DNA from: Cryptomeria japonica
Taxonomy: Eukaryota > Streptophyta > Pinopsida > Cupressales > Cupressaceae
DNA length: 64,000 nucleotides
Direction of reading: 5' to 3'
NCBI RefSeq assembly: GCF_030272615.1
Contig: NC_081414.1
Coordinates: forward strand, 766,609,153-766,673,152
In this document: positions 23,522 through 35,716 of the stretch, piece after piece
How the letters are laid out: every line of letters begins with the position of its first letter
Numbering within the stretch: the stretch's first letter is position 1
Notes under the pieces: model-generated
Databases searched by the model: none
Seen by the model: the letters and a program-made list of their open reading frames with translations, nothing else
What the model was told of the DNA's origin: nothing
Translations under genes and position numbers: made by a program

Positions 23522-24077
23522 TCTCTTTCATCTATGCCTATCCCTTCTCCTCTCTCTCCTCTCCATATCCCTCTCTTCCTCCTCCATCTCCATCTTCGTT
23601 TCTATCTCTATCTCTTTACCCTCCCTCTATCTCTCTTCCCCTCTCACGCCCCCCTCACCACCCCCAAAACCCCCTCTTTATCTTCCTCTTTCTATCCCTC
23701 TATGTCCCCTCTTTGTTGCTATATCCATATTGCAAACATAACACGAGTCTATTGGTAATAGATCTTGATTATCTTATTGATTTAGAGGTTTTGTATCAAT
23801 TATATTTGGATCCCTGTAAGTGGATGCATGGTTGATTGGAAGCTATCACTTCTCCATTTAGTCCTTTTTGTACAAACAAAATCATTTTCCAAATGGCCTA
23901 TCAATTGACCTCATGTACTACACAAATGTATGCAAAAAATTGACTTAAATTTCACTTGATTGATCTTTCACACCTCTTTGGTATACCTATTGCACGCCAA
24001 AGTACGTTTGCTAGTTTCATATTAAGTTAAAGACTAAAATCTAGATTTAAAAGTAACTTTCTATTCTATCTTATTCT
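23400..24077. repeat. Right arm of the large inverted repeat, including (CT)n(AT)n microsatellite
   Basis: The arm is pyrimidine-rich at 23400-23715, complementary in sense to the purine-rich left arm, and then matches the left arm outward to about 24077. A (CT)n run (about 23443-23482) followed by (AT)n (about 23486-23518) lies near the inner end. The spacer (22986-23399) holds no gene. The outer end lies about 0.77 kb upstream of the laccase start codon. Confidence 0.75.
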
Positions 24078-24705
24078 TTTTTTTTACATGCAAATCATTT
24101 CATATTAGAATGATTAAATGATTAGTAAATTAAATAAAATTAAATAATCAAACACCAAGTAGATATATATTAAATAAATAATATTCTATTTTATTTAGAA
24201 AAACCATAATACGCTACCAAGTAATGCTGCAGCGTGGTTTAATTTGCATATAAATGTAATTCTGAGAGTCGCGTAAGCGTAAATGAGGTAGCTTTTAAGA
24301 CAAAGAATAGAGGCTTGGATTAAGTCAGTAGGACTTTATTTTGACCAGTCTGGACTGAATGGATGCGAACTCACTAACTCGAAAATGCCCAATAACAAAA
24401 ATATGAGCAGCAGTTGGTACACCGACACAAATTTAGGTACAGGGATTTAAATCACAATGGAGAAGAAGATAGTGTTCAATGGCCTCTTGTTTTACTTGAT
24501 TGTCACTCTAGATAAAGAGCTCCGCCTTATCTCCATAACAAACAAATAAGATGAAGAGTACATGCTAAGGAAAAAGAAGTAAGGAAAAGGAAATAAACGA
24601 AGACAGTTTCTAGCGATAAATTCTATATGGAGTTGAAATTGCGTTAAAATATTGGCTTTGCATACCAAAGGCGAAAGGACCTGTCAACTTATTTAATCCT
24701 TGTGC

Positions 24706-24715
24706 CTATATATAC
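24706..24715 (+). promoter_or_regulatory. TATA box of the laccase gene
   Basis: CTATATATAC lies 140 bp before the start codon at 24848, which would leave a leader of roughly 100 nt. The 600 bp upstream (24078-24705) show no other gene. Confidence 0.55.
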
Positions 24716-24778
24716 AAAGGATGTGAGAGACACTCTCACATCTCGAGTCAGGAACAATTTGGGAGATGACTATTTAGG

Positions 24779-24829
24779 CAGTTTAAGTTGAGATCAGACC
24801 CTGAAAGCCAGTTTAAGTTGAGATCAGAC
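24779..24829 (+). repeat. 21-bp direct repeat in the laccase leader
   Basis: CAGTTTAAGTTGAGATCAGAC occurs at 24779-24799 and 24809-24829, period 30 bp. An upstream in-frame ATG (24788) falls in the first copy, so the repeat affects which start looks longest. Confidence 0.9.
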
Positions 24830-24847
24830 TATTGTGTGATTTTGGCA

Positions 24848-27142
24848 ATGCAGATATTTAATAGCCGCCTCCTGTTGCCACTTTTGGTATTGTGGTTCTC
24901 TGTTCAATTTGTTTCAGCGAAACATACCGTGATTACACGGCGCTACAATTTCAATGTGGGTTATATATTTCTATGGAATGAGTTGAATGTTTTATTGTTA
25001 ATGAAAGCAATAAACAATTTTATTATTTTTTTGTGGGGTTCCTTCCTGGTAAGATTACTTGATTCTTCCTTTGTTGTAAATATGTACAGATCCAAATGAC
25101 GAACGTGACCCGCCTTTGCACTACGAAAGCTCTTTTGACTGTGAACGGGCAATATCCAGGGCCTGCAATAGTTGCTCGAGAAGGAGATCGCGTGGTTATC
25201 AAAGTAACAAATAATGTTAAAAATAATGTTAGCATACATTGGTATCTCTTCTGCTCCCGCTGCTCAGTTATTTGATTAATAAAAATATTGCTATTATATG
25301 CTCATGAATTCCTTTAGTGGGTGCACCTAATGAATTCCTATGAATTACTCAGGCATGGAATTCGGCAGCTTAGATCTGGGTGGGCGGATGGTCCTGCTTA
25401 CGTCACTCTGTCCAATTCAAACCGGTCAAAGTTATGCGTACAAATTTATTATCAAAAGGCAGAGAGGGACACTGTGGTGGCATGCCCACATCTCATGGTT
25501 GCGAGCGAGCATACATGGGCCCATCATCATCTATCCCAAAAAGAATGCTTCTTACCCATTCCCTCGCCCACACCAGGAAGTGCCTATTGTTTTTGGTATG
25601 CCCTTCACAACTCGTTGATATTGCCATGTTGCCATTGTACATATTCCTAAGTTTAAAACCAAAATAGTGTTGTTGATAACGTGTTGCAAATTGCAGGGGA
25701 GTGGTGGAATGCAGACACTGAGACTGTTATCAATCAGGCAATGCAAAGTGGTGCACAAGCTAATGTGTCAGATGCATATACCATCAACGGACTCCCTGGA
25801 CTTATGTATAACTGCTCTACCAACGGTGAGGGCGGGCAATCAAAATAGATGTAATATAAATAGTCTGGTCGCTATTGTTTAAATGTAAATGTAACAAAGG
25901 TCTTCTATGTAATGCAGATACATTCAGGCTCAAAGTGATCCCTGGGAAAACTTACCTACTGCGTATAGTTAATGCTGCACTTAATAGTGACCTGTTTTTC
26001 GCAATAGCCAACCACACATTGACTGTGGTAGAAGCGGATGCTGTGTATGTCAAGCCTTTTCAAACCAATACTATTCTGATCACTCCTGGTCAGACTACCA
26101 ACGTCCTCTTGACAGCTATGCCTCAGCCACCCAATGCCACATTCCTCATATTAGCAGGCCCATTCGCTACGGGAACAGCAGCTTTCGATAACTCAACCAG
26201 TGCTGGAATTTTAGAGTATGTAACTTCCAATGCGACAGCAGCTAATTCATCCTCATCCTCTCTTCCTATGATGAAACCGACGCTTCCAGCCCCCAACGAT
26301 ACCTCCTTTGCCGCCAATTTTAGCCAAAAGATGAGAAGCTTGGGCAATCCGAAGTTTCCTGCAGCAGCTGTCCCTCAGAAGGTGGATAAACAGTTCCTAT
26401 TCACAGTGGGGTTGGGGCTAAATCCGTGTCCCCAAGGACAGACATGTCAAGGCCCCAACGGTACCAAATTTGCAGCTTCCATTAGCAACATATCCTTCAT
26501 TCTTCCCACCACCGCTCTTCTTCAAGCATACTACTTTAATCAGTCCAATGGAGTTTACAATACCACTTTCCCTGACAATCCGCCATTTCCTTTCAACTAC
26601 ACCGGCACGCCGCCTAACAACACACAGACCCTCAACGACACCAGAGTCGAAGTGCTTCCCTTTAACACTACCGTACAGCTAGTTCTGCAGGACACCAGCA
26701 TTGTGACCTTCGAGAGCCATCCTCTGCATCTTCACGGCTTCAACTTCTTCATAGTGGGTCAGGGTATGGGAAACTACAATGCAAGCACTGACCCATCTAA
26801 CTTTAATCTGGTGGATCCTCCGGAGAGAAACACAGTTGGAGTTCCCAGTGGAGGTTGGGTGGCTCTCAGATTCCTAGCTGATAATCCAGGTATTACTATC
26901 ATTACTTAATCTTAGCTTCAATCGCTCATTTAAGAAGATTTCAATAATATTGTGCTTCATTACATATAAACCTAGGCAAGCTAACCGAACGTATGTGTGC
27001 AATTGCAGGAGTATGGTTTATGCATTGTCATCTCGAGCTGCATACCAGTTGGGGATTGAAGATGGCGTGGATTGTTTTAAATGGAAATGGGGGCAGATCC
27101 CAATCTCTTCTTCCTCCGCCCAAAGATCTTCCCTCCTGTTGA
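24848..27142 (+). pseudogene. Laccase (multicopper oxidase), six exons, frameshifted in exon 3
   Basis: Plant laccases are secreted blue copper oxidases that oxidise monolignols and other phenolics in the cell wall. Exons: 24848-24955, 25090-25241, 25353-25595, 25697-25825, 25918-26889 and 27009-27142, all with GT-AG introns of 92-134 bp and matching phases. Start 24848 gives a clean signal peptide (MQIFNSRLLLPLLVLWFSV, cleavage near residue 24). All four copper motifs are present: HWHG across exons 2/3, WWHAH (25475-25489), HPLHLHG (26718-26738) and [14 protein letters not shown] (from 27022). The C-terminus ends DLPSC. Six exons and ~579 codons fit the family. The defect is a 2-nt loss at about 25408/25409 in the conserved TQCPI segment. 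As written, the frame shifts before the WWHAH motif and the product ends early. Everything downstream looks well conserved, so the lesion is recent, allelic or a sequence error. Confidence 0.88.
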
Positions 27143-28883
27143 TCACTTAACCTATAGATGTCTTCAAATTCATCATGCAACGTGTGCTTAGTTTTCTAAA
27201 TCTCACTGCTACCAATTTTGTGCCAGTCCGAAGAAGAAAGAGAATATGTATGTGTGTGTTCTCTAATATACTAGAGAGAAGAATGTGTGTCTGATTACTC
27301 TAACATGCAATATACGTGGTACATCCGGTAAAATTTGTATTTTTTCAAAATGAAACAGTTTTAATGCATTTTTGCACCTACTTCAATTTAAAGCTCTCTT
27401 CCTTTATGGTGCACTTATTTTTTAAATATATGAACTTCAGCAATTTATATGATGCAAACTATATCCCTCGTTACTCAATTAAACCTGGAATGATGCAAAC
27501 TATATCCCTCGTTACTCAATTAAACCTGGAATGGTATAAAAACAATTGATAAGTGTCTATAAACATCGCATGGTATTACAACTATCGTGCCATCTTTCCT
27601 AAATTTTAAGCTCATTTTTTTTCATTTCACTCCTCTTTCTTGTTGAGGAGTTTTGTCACACTAGATATTTGTAGGAACTATTGTGTGTAACTGTATTATG
27701 AATCACATTGATATGGTTATGCGTTCTTTACATAAATGCAATGAAGGATCTTCTTAGAAATATAAATTTTTTTTTTTTTTTTTTTTTACATTCATGGGCA
27801 ATTTTTCAATATTGTGTGTACATGTATGCTTCTAAGTGTTTTGGTTTCATATTTCGCTACATCTCATGCAAATTATCTTATGATTATGTATGAATAATGA
27901 TTTAGTCAAATTAGTGAACAAAATAAATATGAATTTTGACTATTACAATATAAATCTATACACGTTTGGACTATAAATATGAATTTTGATTTGTACAAAC
28001 CATTTTATCAAATAATTAGCTATTTTCATTTTTTTAACAATTATATTCCTTTGAAAAAGCTAAATAGCTTTTTCTATTTAACGCTGATGATATTTCAAGA
28101 TAATAAAGTGAAAATCTATTTGTCTTTACTTAGACACATCGGGTATGGGGAATGGTATATGGAAGAATTCAAATGTTCAAATTATGGTTTGTGAGTAAAT
28201 TAATGTGGATATGTCTATATTATGTAAAACTGTAGTAAAAAAAAAATGCTAGAGTGGGGACATGAAAACAATGCATTTTTCTTTAATGGGACATGGAGTT
28301 TCTTAGCAACTATGCATCATCTATTTAAACAAAGAACCTTTCTTAATTTATTCAATTATGACACAACCAATTATGAATATTTAACTCTTCTCAAGTGAAG
28401 CAAATATTGATAAAGTGTGGGCTTTGACTTATGTCAATGTTGTTGATGAAAAAATGCAACCATGTCTCAAATGATCCAAATACTTTCACCTTATGTCAAT
28501 TATGTTCGTGTGAATGCGGTTTTATTGCAATCACACATAACTTAAGTTTAATTAGGTGGCTGACATATCATTTATTAGATACTAGTCACTTAGTATTTAA
28601 TATCGTTCATAGTGTATTTGATCTTTGTAGTAGTTAGTTATCTTGTTGTTAGCTCATACAACATCACATCTTTATTATTTATTTTGGGTGTTTGTACATT
28701 TTGGATCATCTCAATTGAATTATTCTCGCATTGGTGAAATAACATCTGTATTTTTCTTCTATCTACTTTGTGAAGTGTTTTAGTTTGGAGGTTGTGTTAT
28801 TGGGTTGCTCCAACATACACATACTAAAATTCACAAGATACAAATACTAAAAATATTAACTAATATATACTTTGAATAGAAAA
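27143..28883. other. AT-rich 3' flank and intergenic DNA
   Basis: Apart from the 41-bp tandem pair and a poly-T run near 27767-27787, nothing recognisable is present. The open stretches here are short and without similarity to known families. Confidence 0.5.
27449..27530 (+). repeat. Two tandem 41-bp units in the laccase 3' flank
   Basis: Units 27449-27489 and 27490-27530 are identical (ATGATGCAAACTATATCCCT...). They lie about 300 bp after the stop codon. Confidence 0.9.
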
Positions 28884-30914
28884 TGTATATGCTTAAAATC
28901 ATCATTATTCAATTAGAAATAAAAGGAAATCACGAATCCCTAACTAATCAAAGAATCCTAAATAATTCAATGAAATAATGCGAAACAAAGTAATAGGAAT
29001 ATAAAATATTCAATTAAAACTTCTTATTCCATGATCACATATGGCTTCCATTGTTATTCTCTTCTTTGTGGTATGATGGCTCGTAGATATTACGCTGACA
29101 ACCTACAAATGACACAAAGATTCAAAGTTCATGATTCATCATGATTGTTGAAAATGGATATTGAATGCTGAATTTATAGATTATTGGAGAGCATTGATTG
29201 AGAGGTGGAACTTGGACAAGCTCACATGCTGATTGATAGTTGTACTGGTGAATTGGAGGTGGAACAAAATTTATTTAATTGTTAATTGAATAGATAAAAA
29301 AGTTAATTGATTGATAAAAAAGCTGATTGAAAGATGAAAAAGAATGATTGGAGGATAATTGATTGATGACAAAGAAAGCTTTATTTATAAAAAGCTAAGT
29401 GAAGATAGAAAAGAAATGATTGGAGAGAATTAAAGAAATGATGTAATTAATCAATTAATTGAAATGATTAATTAAAATAGATGGAATAGTTAACTGATTG
29501 ATTTTTTTTTGGAAAAAAACAAAGTGGAAGATAGAAATAGGAATTGAAAAGATAACGATTTAAGTAATTAATTTAGCATGTTCTTGCACTTTGACTTTGA
29601 TTTTCAACTTAATCTTTGCATGAGATTTAATTCAAATATTGAATTTATTTTAAGTTCAATTTGTTATTTGAATATATTTAGAACTTGACTTTGATTTTCA
29701 ATATGATTTTTTAGATCATGCACATGTATTTGAAATTAGAAGAAATTAATTAGCTATAACCTTATCAATTTTAAACCAATCCAGTTGTGACATGAGTGGG
29801 TGTTATGTTTTTTTTTATTGATGCACTTGAAGAGGATGATGACACCAACCAGGTGTTGATCTCATTAGATGGCATTATGGTTGTTTTTGTCACTACATTG
29901 GCATTTGATGATTACACACATACAGTTGTTGACAAGTTGTTCTCTACAGTATGATCAGGATTGGTGATTTCATTGATAAGAGGTTCATGAAAAACTCACA
30001 TAGAGGGATTGGGATCATGAGGGGGATGAGGAGAAATGGTAAGTTCATTTGTGAGGAACATAGAGGATTATGACATGGAGATGAAGGGATGGAGGGATCT
30101 TGATCAGGATCTAGAGAAATAATGGGATCTTACTTAGGACATGAAGGTGAAGGAATACTTTGATCTTAACTTGGAAATGGATTATTAGGAAGGATGTAAG
30201 GGATGTCCTGATCTTTCTTCGGATGGAACTTGAAAGGAAAGTTTGTTCTTGAGACAAAAGGGTATCATTATGAATGGGATAGAAAAGAGCAAGGGGATCA
30301 TCATAAGGTTCTTGGTTGGTGTGATTGATAAACAACTAGGTAGGATGGAAGGGTTTGTTCTTGATCTTTATTTGTTTTAGGACTCCTTTCTTTTGATTTT
30401 GAATCATCTTCTTGACACAAGGAAGGAGTTTGGATATGCATGGGAGATTCTTGGAATGTTTCAACACATTGGCCTGATGAGAAAGGATTTTGAATCAGAC
30501 TCTTTGAAGTGGGTTTTCTTGGAAATGAAATATATGATGTTGAATTTTTAATTTTTGAAGCATGTGAAGGACTAGCATCACGACTTGGATTAGATTGGAT
30601 TTATATTATCGATAACCATTGGGAGGTTATGTTAAAGATGGTGTGGACTGCTCTTGTGTGACTTCAGGGTATGATAAAATGGTGAAAGATATGGAGGCTA
30701 CTTGAGGTGCAAACTCTTAATGGGAAGAGGTATTTCTAGACATGGGCAAAAGACCTAATTGCATGATAGGTGACACATTGACCATGTTCGATTGATGTCC
30801 AAAGGGTGACATATTTGTAAATACGCTTGCAATCATTTGGGACTCCCTTGATGGTGTATTTAAAGACATAGGAGGATATTCGTAGACATGTGATGTGACT
30901 GAATGAAAAATTGA

Positions 30915-31400
30915 TTATGTAATTGTGTGTGACTTTGGTAGTGGTTGACTTGTTTGTGCAATTTGTGGTGATGAGAGTTGTGTTGTTTGTTGTATTGGTT
31001 GTTGGACTTGCATTATTGGATATGTTTGTTGTTGATATTGGTTTCTCATGTTTACTTGTGTGAGAATAGTTGGTATGTCTGATTTCATAATAAGAGCTTG
31101 CACACCAACCAACTCTAAGTTTATATTGGGATATCATAATTTTTGAAATAGTTTGAACATCTGGGATCTAATGTCTTCACTTTTTTTAACCTTTTATTCC
31201 AAGATCTCTATTTCTCGAGCTAGTTTCTCTTCAAGTGATGGAGAAATAGGTTTGACATTTGTTTGTTCTTGATAAGTTTGATGCATATTTTGGGATATGT
31301 ACATGTTGGATTGAGATAATTGATTGTTTGGTTGCAATGATATGGTCCCACGAAAGTGGGAAGTTTGATAAGGGTAATGTTATCTCCTAGAAGTTTGATA
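30915..31400 (-). pseudogene. Decayed Gln-rich ORF inside element 4
   Basis: One minus-strand frame of about 150 codons is readable through three stops. It starts with a Gln/Asn/Ser-rich part (HFRGTISLQPNNQLSQSN), passes through a charged helix (PSLEEKLAREIEILE) and ends in a Gln-rich stretch (NQYQQQTYPIMQVQQPIQQ). One of the stops (TAA after IEILE) would be Gln by a single C-to-T change. It lies in a position comparable to gag in related elements, but no gag core is visible, so the identity is open. Confidence 0.35.
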
Positions 31401-31719
31401 GCATGTTGAACAACCATTGCACTATATGCAATTTTTTTTTTGGATTTTTGAAGTTTACCTGGATGAAATGCAATGCTACTATGGGATGAAAGTACAACCC
31501 TACTTTTTTTTTTGGATTTTGAGAATTTTGAAAATGGACAAATGTATCTAAGGATGACAAATGCAACCTATGCTTTTGAATTTTTTTGACAAATTGGATT
31601 AAGGAAAGACAAGATGAAATGCTAAAGAATGAGAATGCAACTTTGGACTTGGACTAGGGAACACCCTAATTTTGAAGATAATGCAAAATGGAGATAATGA
31701 TTTGACCCTATGTCTTATG

Positions 31720-32181
31720 AGGATGAAGACTATGCAAGGGCTTATGCAAATATAATGAAGACTATGCAAGGACTTATGCAAAGATTATGATGACTATATA
31801 AGGAGTTATGTGAAGATTACGATGACGTATATAGGAACTCCATGAGAACTAGATGAAGACTATGCAAGGACTTATGTAAAGTAAGGACATAAATGAGGAC
31901 TAAAATGAGGATGATAATGAGGAATATAATGAGGACTAGAATGAGAACTATGGAAGGACTTATGCAAAGTAAGGACGTAAATGAGGACTATAATGAGGAG
32001 GATAATGAACACTATGCAAAAAATTATGCAAAGAAAGGACGCAAATGGGGACTATGTAAGGACTATAATGAAAATATTGATGCAAAGTAAGGAAGTAAAT
32101 GAGGACTATAATGAGGACAATATGACGACAATAATGAGGACTATGCAAGGAATTATGTAAAGTAAGGACGTAAATGAGCAC
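31720..32181. repeat. Irregular GAGGACTATAAT-type tandem repeat, left part
   Basis: Short units around AATGAGGACTATAATGAGGA and ACTATGCAAGGACTTATGCA recur irregularly. The array is cut at 32181 by a solo LTR and resumes at 33477-33560. Minus-strand ORFs here (His/Tyr/Leu periodic) are products of the repeat. Confidence 0.75.
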
Positions 32182-33476
32182 TGATGCTCTGCAAAATGGA
32201 CAAGGTTAGCAAATGACAAACAACACAAGACACAAGAAATTGTTAGTGTTATTTAACCAAAAACTAATCTAAACAGGCATATCAAAAGAGTTACTAAGAA
32301 CATGAAAGAATAATTAACTAAAGAAGCAAATATGATGAGGCATCTCCAAATGCCTCCTAACATGCTCTTGGCTCCTTCTCTTTTGTTCCTCTCCTCTCCG
32401 AGTTCCATGTGAGGGCTTTCAACCCAATCCCATGTTGACAAGTGTCACCATGAGGAGGCTTGAGAGGAGAGATAAGGAGCATTAAATGCTTGAGGGGACA
32501 TGATGGTTACCCTAGTCAAAGAAATAAATGCTTTGAAGAGACACATGGGTTACATGAGGGTTAAGTTAGGGGTCAAAGTCCTTAACCATGGGTGCAAGTG
32601 GAATTAACCATTAATGGTCATGTAAGAGCCATAAGTGGTTTGGAAGACTTTAGAGGTTAATTTGTTGAACACACAAAGCATTAATTGCTTTTCAAAGACT
32701 TTGGAGTCTTTGAGAAGTGACTCCAATTTGCTTAGGAATGTGACAATATTTAGGGGATGGATTAGGTTAATTAGGAAGGGTTTAGAAGAATCTAGAAGAG
32801 GTAAGGGCATGCAAGTGGGTTTTGTAGGAGAATGCAAGTGGGAGGAATTTTGGGATTTTCAATTAAAATAAAATCATTTATTTCAATTAAATGGTGTAAG
32901 TTGCATTTGGATAAATATTTAAATAAATATTAATTTATTTACATGAGAAAAAGAAGATAAAGCATTAAATGCTTGAAGACTTTGAGGGAAACCATTAAAG
33001 GCTTAAGAAGACTCTAGAAGGAAGCCATTAAGTTTGAAGACTTTAAGGGAAACCATTAAAGGTTTCAAGTGGGTGAGGATAAATAGGATTTTAAATAAAT
33101 AATTTATTTAAAATAGTTGTGCAACTTGCATTTGTAGGAAAATACAAGTGGGTAGAGGATAAAGGTGATTTAAATAAATGTTAATTTATTTAAATGTGAG
33201 AGTTGGGATTTTGGGGGAATTTAAATAAATATTAATTTATTTAAATGTGAGAGAAAATTTAATTAAATAAATATGATTTATTTATTTAATTAATGGTCTG
33301 AATTTGGTTAAGTGAATTAAATCAAATAAATTGAATAATTTATTTAATTAATAGGAGAAGAGGGTTAAGATGAATTAATTAAATATATTAATTTAATTAA
33401 TTATTGATTGATGGTTAACTAATCAAATAAATACTAAATATTCATTTAATTAAGTGGACAGATTTATGTGACTACA
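32182..33476 (-). mobile_element. Solo LTR inserted in the tandem repeat of element 4
   Basis: The 1295-bp segment starts TGATGCTCTG and ends GACTACA on the plus strand (minus sense TGTAGTCACATAAATC). It interrupts the same repeat on both sides. Flanks are AGCAC (32177-32181) and AGGAC (33477-33481), a 5-bp duplication with one mismatch. The interior is rich in AAATAAATATTAATTTATTT-type AT palindromes (33160-33420). There is no internal coding region, as expected after LTR-LTR recombination. Confidence 0.65.
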
Positions 33477-33560
33477 AGGACTATGCAAGGACTTGTGCAA
33501 AGCCTAAGGATGTAAATGAGGACTATAATGAGGACGATACAAGGACTAAGGACTCTACGA
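33477..33560. repeat. GAGGACTATAAT-type tandem repeat, right part
   Basis: Resumes with AGGACTATGCAAGGACTTGT, then ATGAGGACTATAATGAGGAC, matching the array left of the solo LTR. Confidence 0.7.
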
Positions 33561-34529
33561 ACACTTATGGTCACAAGTATGTAAAATTTTGGACTTTGTT
33601 GGACTGTCCGATGTTTCAAGGTAGACTCTATTTCAAGTAACTTTGCTTGTGGGACAAGTCTATTTTTCAATTATGAGAACACTGTCTAAAGACAAGTATA
33701 GCTGGATGAACTATGTTTTGATGAATTTCAAGAATTTAGTTCCACACAAGGTAGGGCCTAAAATATCCCAAATACTGACTCAGCACAATGATACATAAAA
33801 AAACATAGAAGACAATCTTAGGCTGGATATTGGAAACCATTCAAAGAGGGCCTTACAATAAAATACCGAAACAAGATGAACAACTAGAGAGTTTAGTAGC
33901 ATTGGCTCCACTCCATGACACACACTTCTTGGGCATGCCAGTCTCTCTTACCCTGAAGATCCGAAGATATTTTCATCGAGGGATTTCTTTCTCATAATGC
34001 AAGGTACATGAAGGGTATCTATGAGATACGATCTACACTCCCAGAATTAATGAATGTGGGATTTGAGCTACTAAGCTGGTTCTTATTGTAAATTTTGAAG
34101 GGTCTCGATCCAATGATGGATTCTCAAAGCAAGCCACTTAAGGCTTTAGTTAAGCTTATCGGTGCAGGGAAGGCCCCCACATATGTTGAATTCACTAAAC
34201 ACTCTAGCTGCCTGACCAATATATTTATATAGCGGCTCAAAAAACACACTTGAGAGTATGCTGAGAGAGATGATATACCCAACACATCCCAATTTGAAGT
34301 ACCTCTCTGGGGTGATGAAATCCCCATCCAAAGATACCTCCCACTACTGAAAAGAAAAAAATGGGTGTCGTTATCACCTTTCCCTCTCTCCCAAGACCTC
34401 GAAGGCAGGTGGAAAGGTACTTAATGCAACAATAGGTCCACCCAAGACACACACAAAAAAGTCCCTTTTACCTTATATATTATAATGTGTGATTTATTCT
34501 ATTCATAGGCAGATTCATGTTCATTTTAA

Positions 34530-34800
34530 AGCTCAAACCGAGGTGTGAAATACGCATGTGCATTTCTATTTTAAAACACCAAAGTGAAGTGTGAGATCGT
34601 GCATGTCAATTTTAATCCCATATTTATTTTAAGCATCAAGCTGAAGTGTGAGATCATGCATGTCAATTTTAATCCCAAGATCAATTTTATGCACCAAGCC
34701 GAAGTGTGAGATCATGCATGTCAATTTTAATCCCAAGATCAATTTTAAGCACCAAGCTGAAGTGTGAGATCATGCATGTCAATTTTAAACACAAAATCCA
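34530..34800. repeat. 58-bp tandem repeat with CATGCATG-like core
   Basis: GAAGTGTGAGATC starts at 34586, 34643, 34701 and 34759, a period of 57-58 bp, with a diverged first unit near 34540. Each full unit carries GATCATGCATGTCAATTTTA. Confidence 0.85.
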
Positions 34801-35698
34801 AAAGTGCTTTAACCCTAAAGGATCCTGCAATCAAATTGTTAGTGGTTTCCAAAATAATTTGGGATGATCAAGCCTTCTCTATAATTTCGCCACACGCTGT
34901 AAACAGGGAATCAATAGCTAAAATCAAAACGACAATTTTTTTTTTAATAACCCCAAAATAAAATTACAAAGAAGATAGCCCTAATGAATTTCTAAGAGCT
35001 TTCAAAAAATGTAAGAATTTAAAAAAAAAGATATTAATTTGCACTCTGAAGAGCAGATTTATGGAAAAACATGAATTTTTAAAGATCTAGCTTTATGTTA
35101 ATTATTTGATATCAAAATAAAAAGTGTAAAGAAGATGCCTCTTGTGAAATTTTAAGAAATTTCAAAAAATGTAAGAATTAAAAAAAAAATTCTTTGATTT
35201 GCGTCCAGAATTTAGAATTTATTAAAAATATTAAAATGATCATATCTCGATCAAAACAGATTGTTAATATCCGAATTTGTTACTATAGGCGTGTCTCAAG
35301 ATTCTTAACCTAGTATAAAAAAATATTACAAAAATTCATTTATTTTCTTCTAAAAGAAAAGATTTATGAAAATAATTGCAACTATCATATCTCACTTAAA
35401 ACTGACAATCTAACCCTGATTTTTTTACTGTAGATCCGTGAGATGATCATTAACCTACAGTAAAAAAATATTTAAGAGATTATCAATCATTTGGAAGATG
35501 TGATAAAATCTTTGAACAACTTGCAATATTGCCTTGAACCTGATCTGCACAATTAGTCTTGAAATTCTTGAATAAAAGACCAATTAAGATCATAAAATCT
35601 CTTGGAATATAAATTTAAAAGAGAGGTGTAGTTGCAAGATCCAATACCTATACTTGCAGGCATACACAGAATTCCAAATCAAAAGGTTGCGTGTTTTA

Positions 35699-35716
35699 TT
35701 CACGTCGGGTTCACCA
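35699..35716 (-). promoter_or_regulatory. Primer-binding site of element 4
   Basis: Minus-strand TGGTGAACCCGACGTGAA, three bases from the LTR end, identical to elements 2 and 3. Confidence 0.8.

Noticed and set aside
25321-25650. Alternative 109-codon frame over laccase exon 3
   Set aside because: Only its first 20 or so codons match laccase; the rest is the shifted frame after the 2-nt deletion.
27316-27549. 77-codon plus-strand ORF after laccase
   Set aside because: AT-rich and spans the 41-bp tandem duplication; no similarity to a protein family.
31960-32181. His/Tyr/Leu-periodic ORF
   Set aside because: Product of the irregular tandem repeat; the opposite strand is open in the same way.
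34530-34800. CRISPR-like array
   Set aside because: The 58-bp units are contiguous tandem repeats without unique spacers, in plant DNA.
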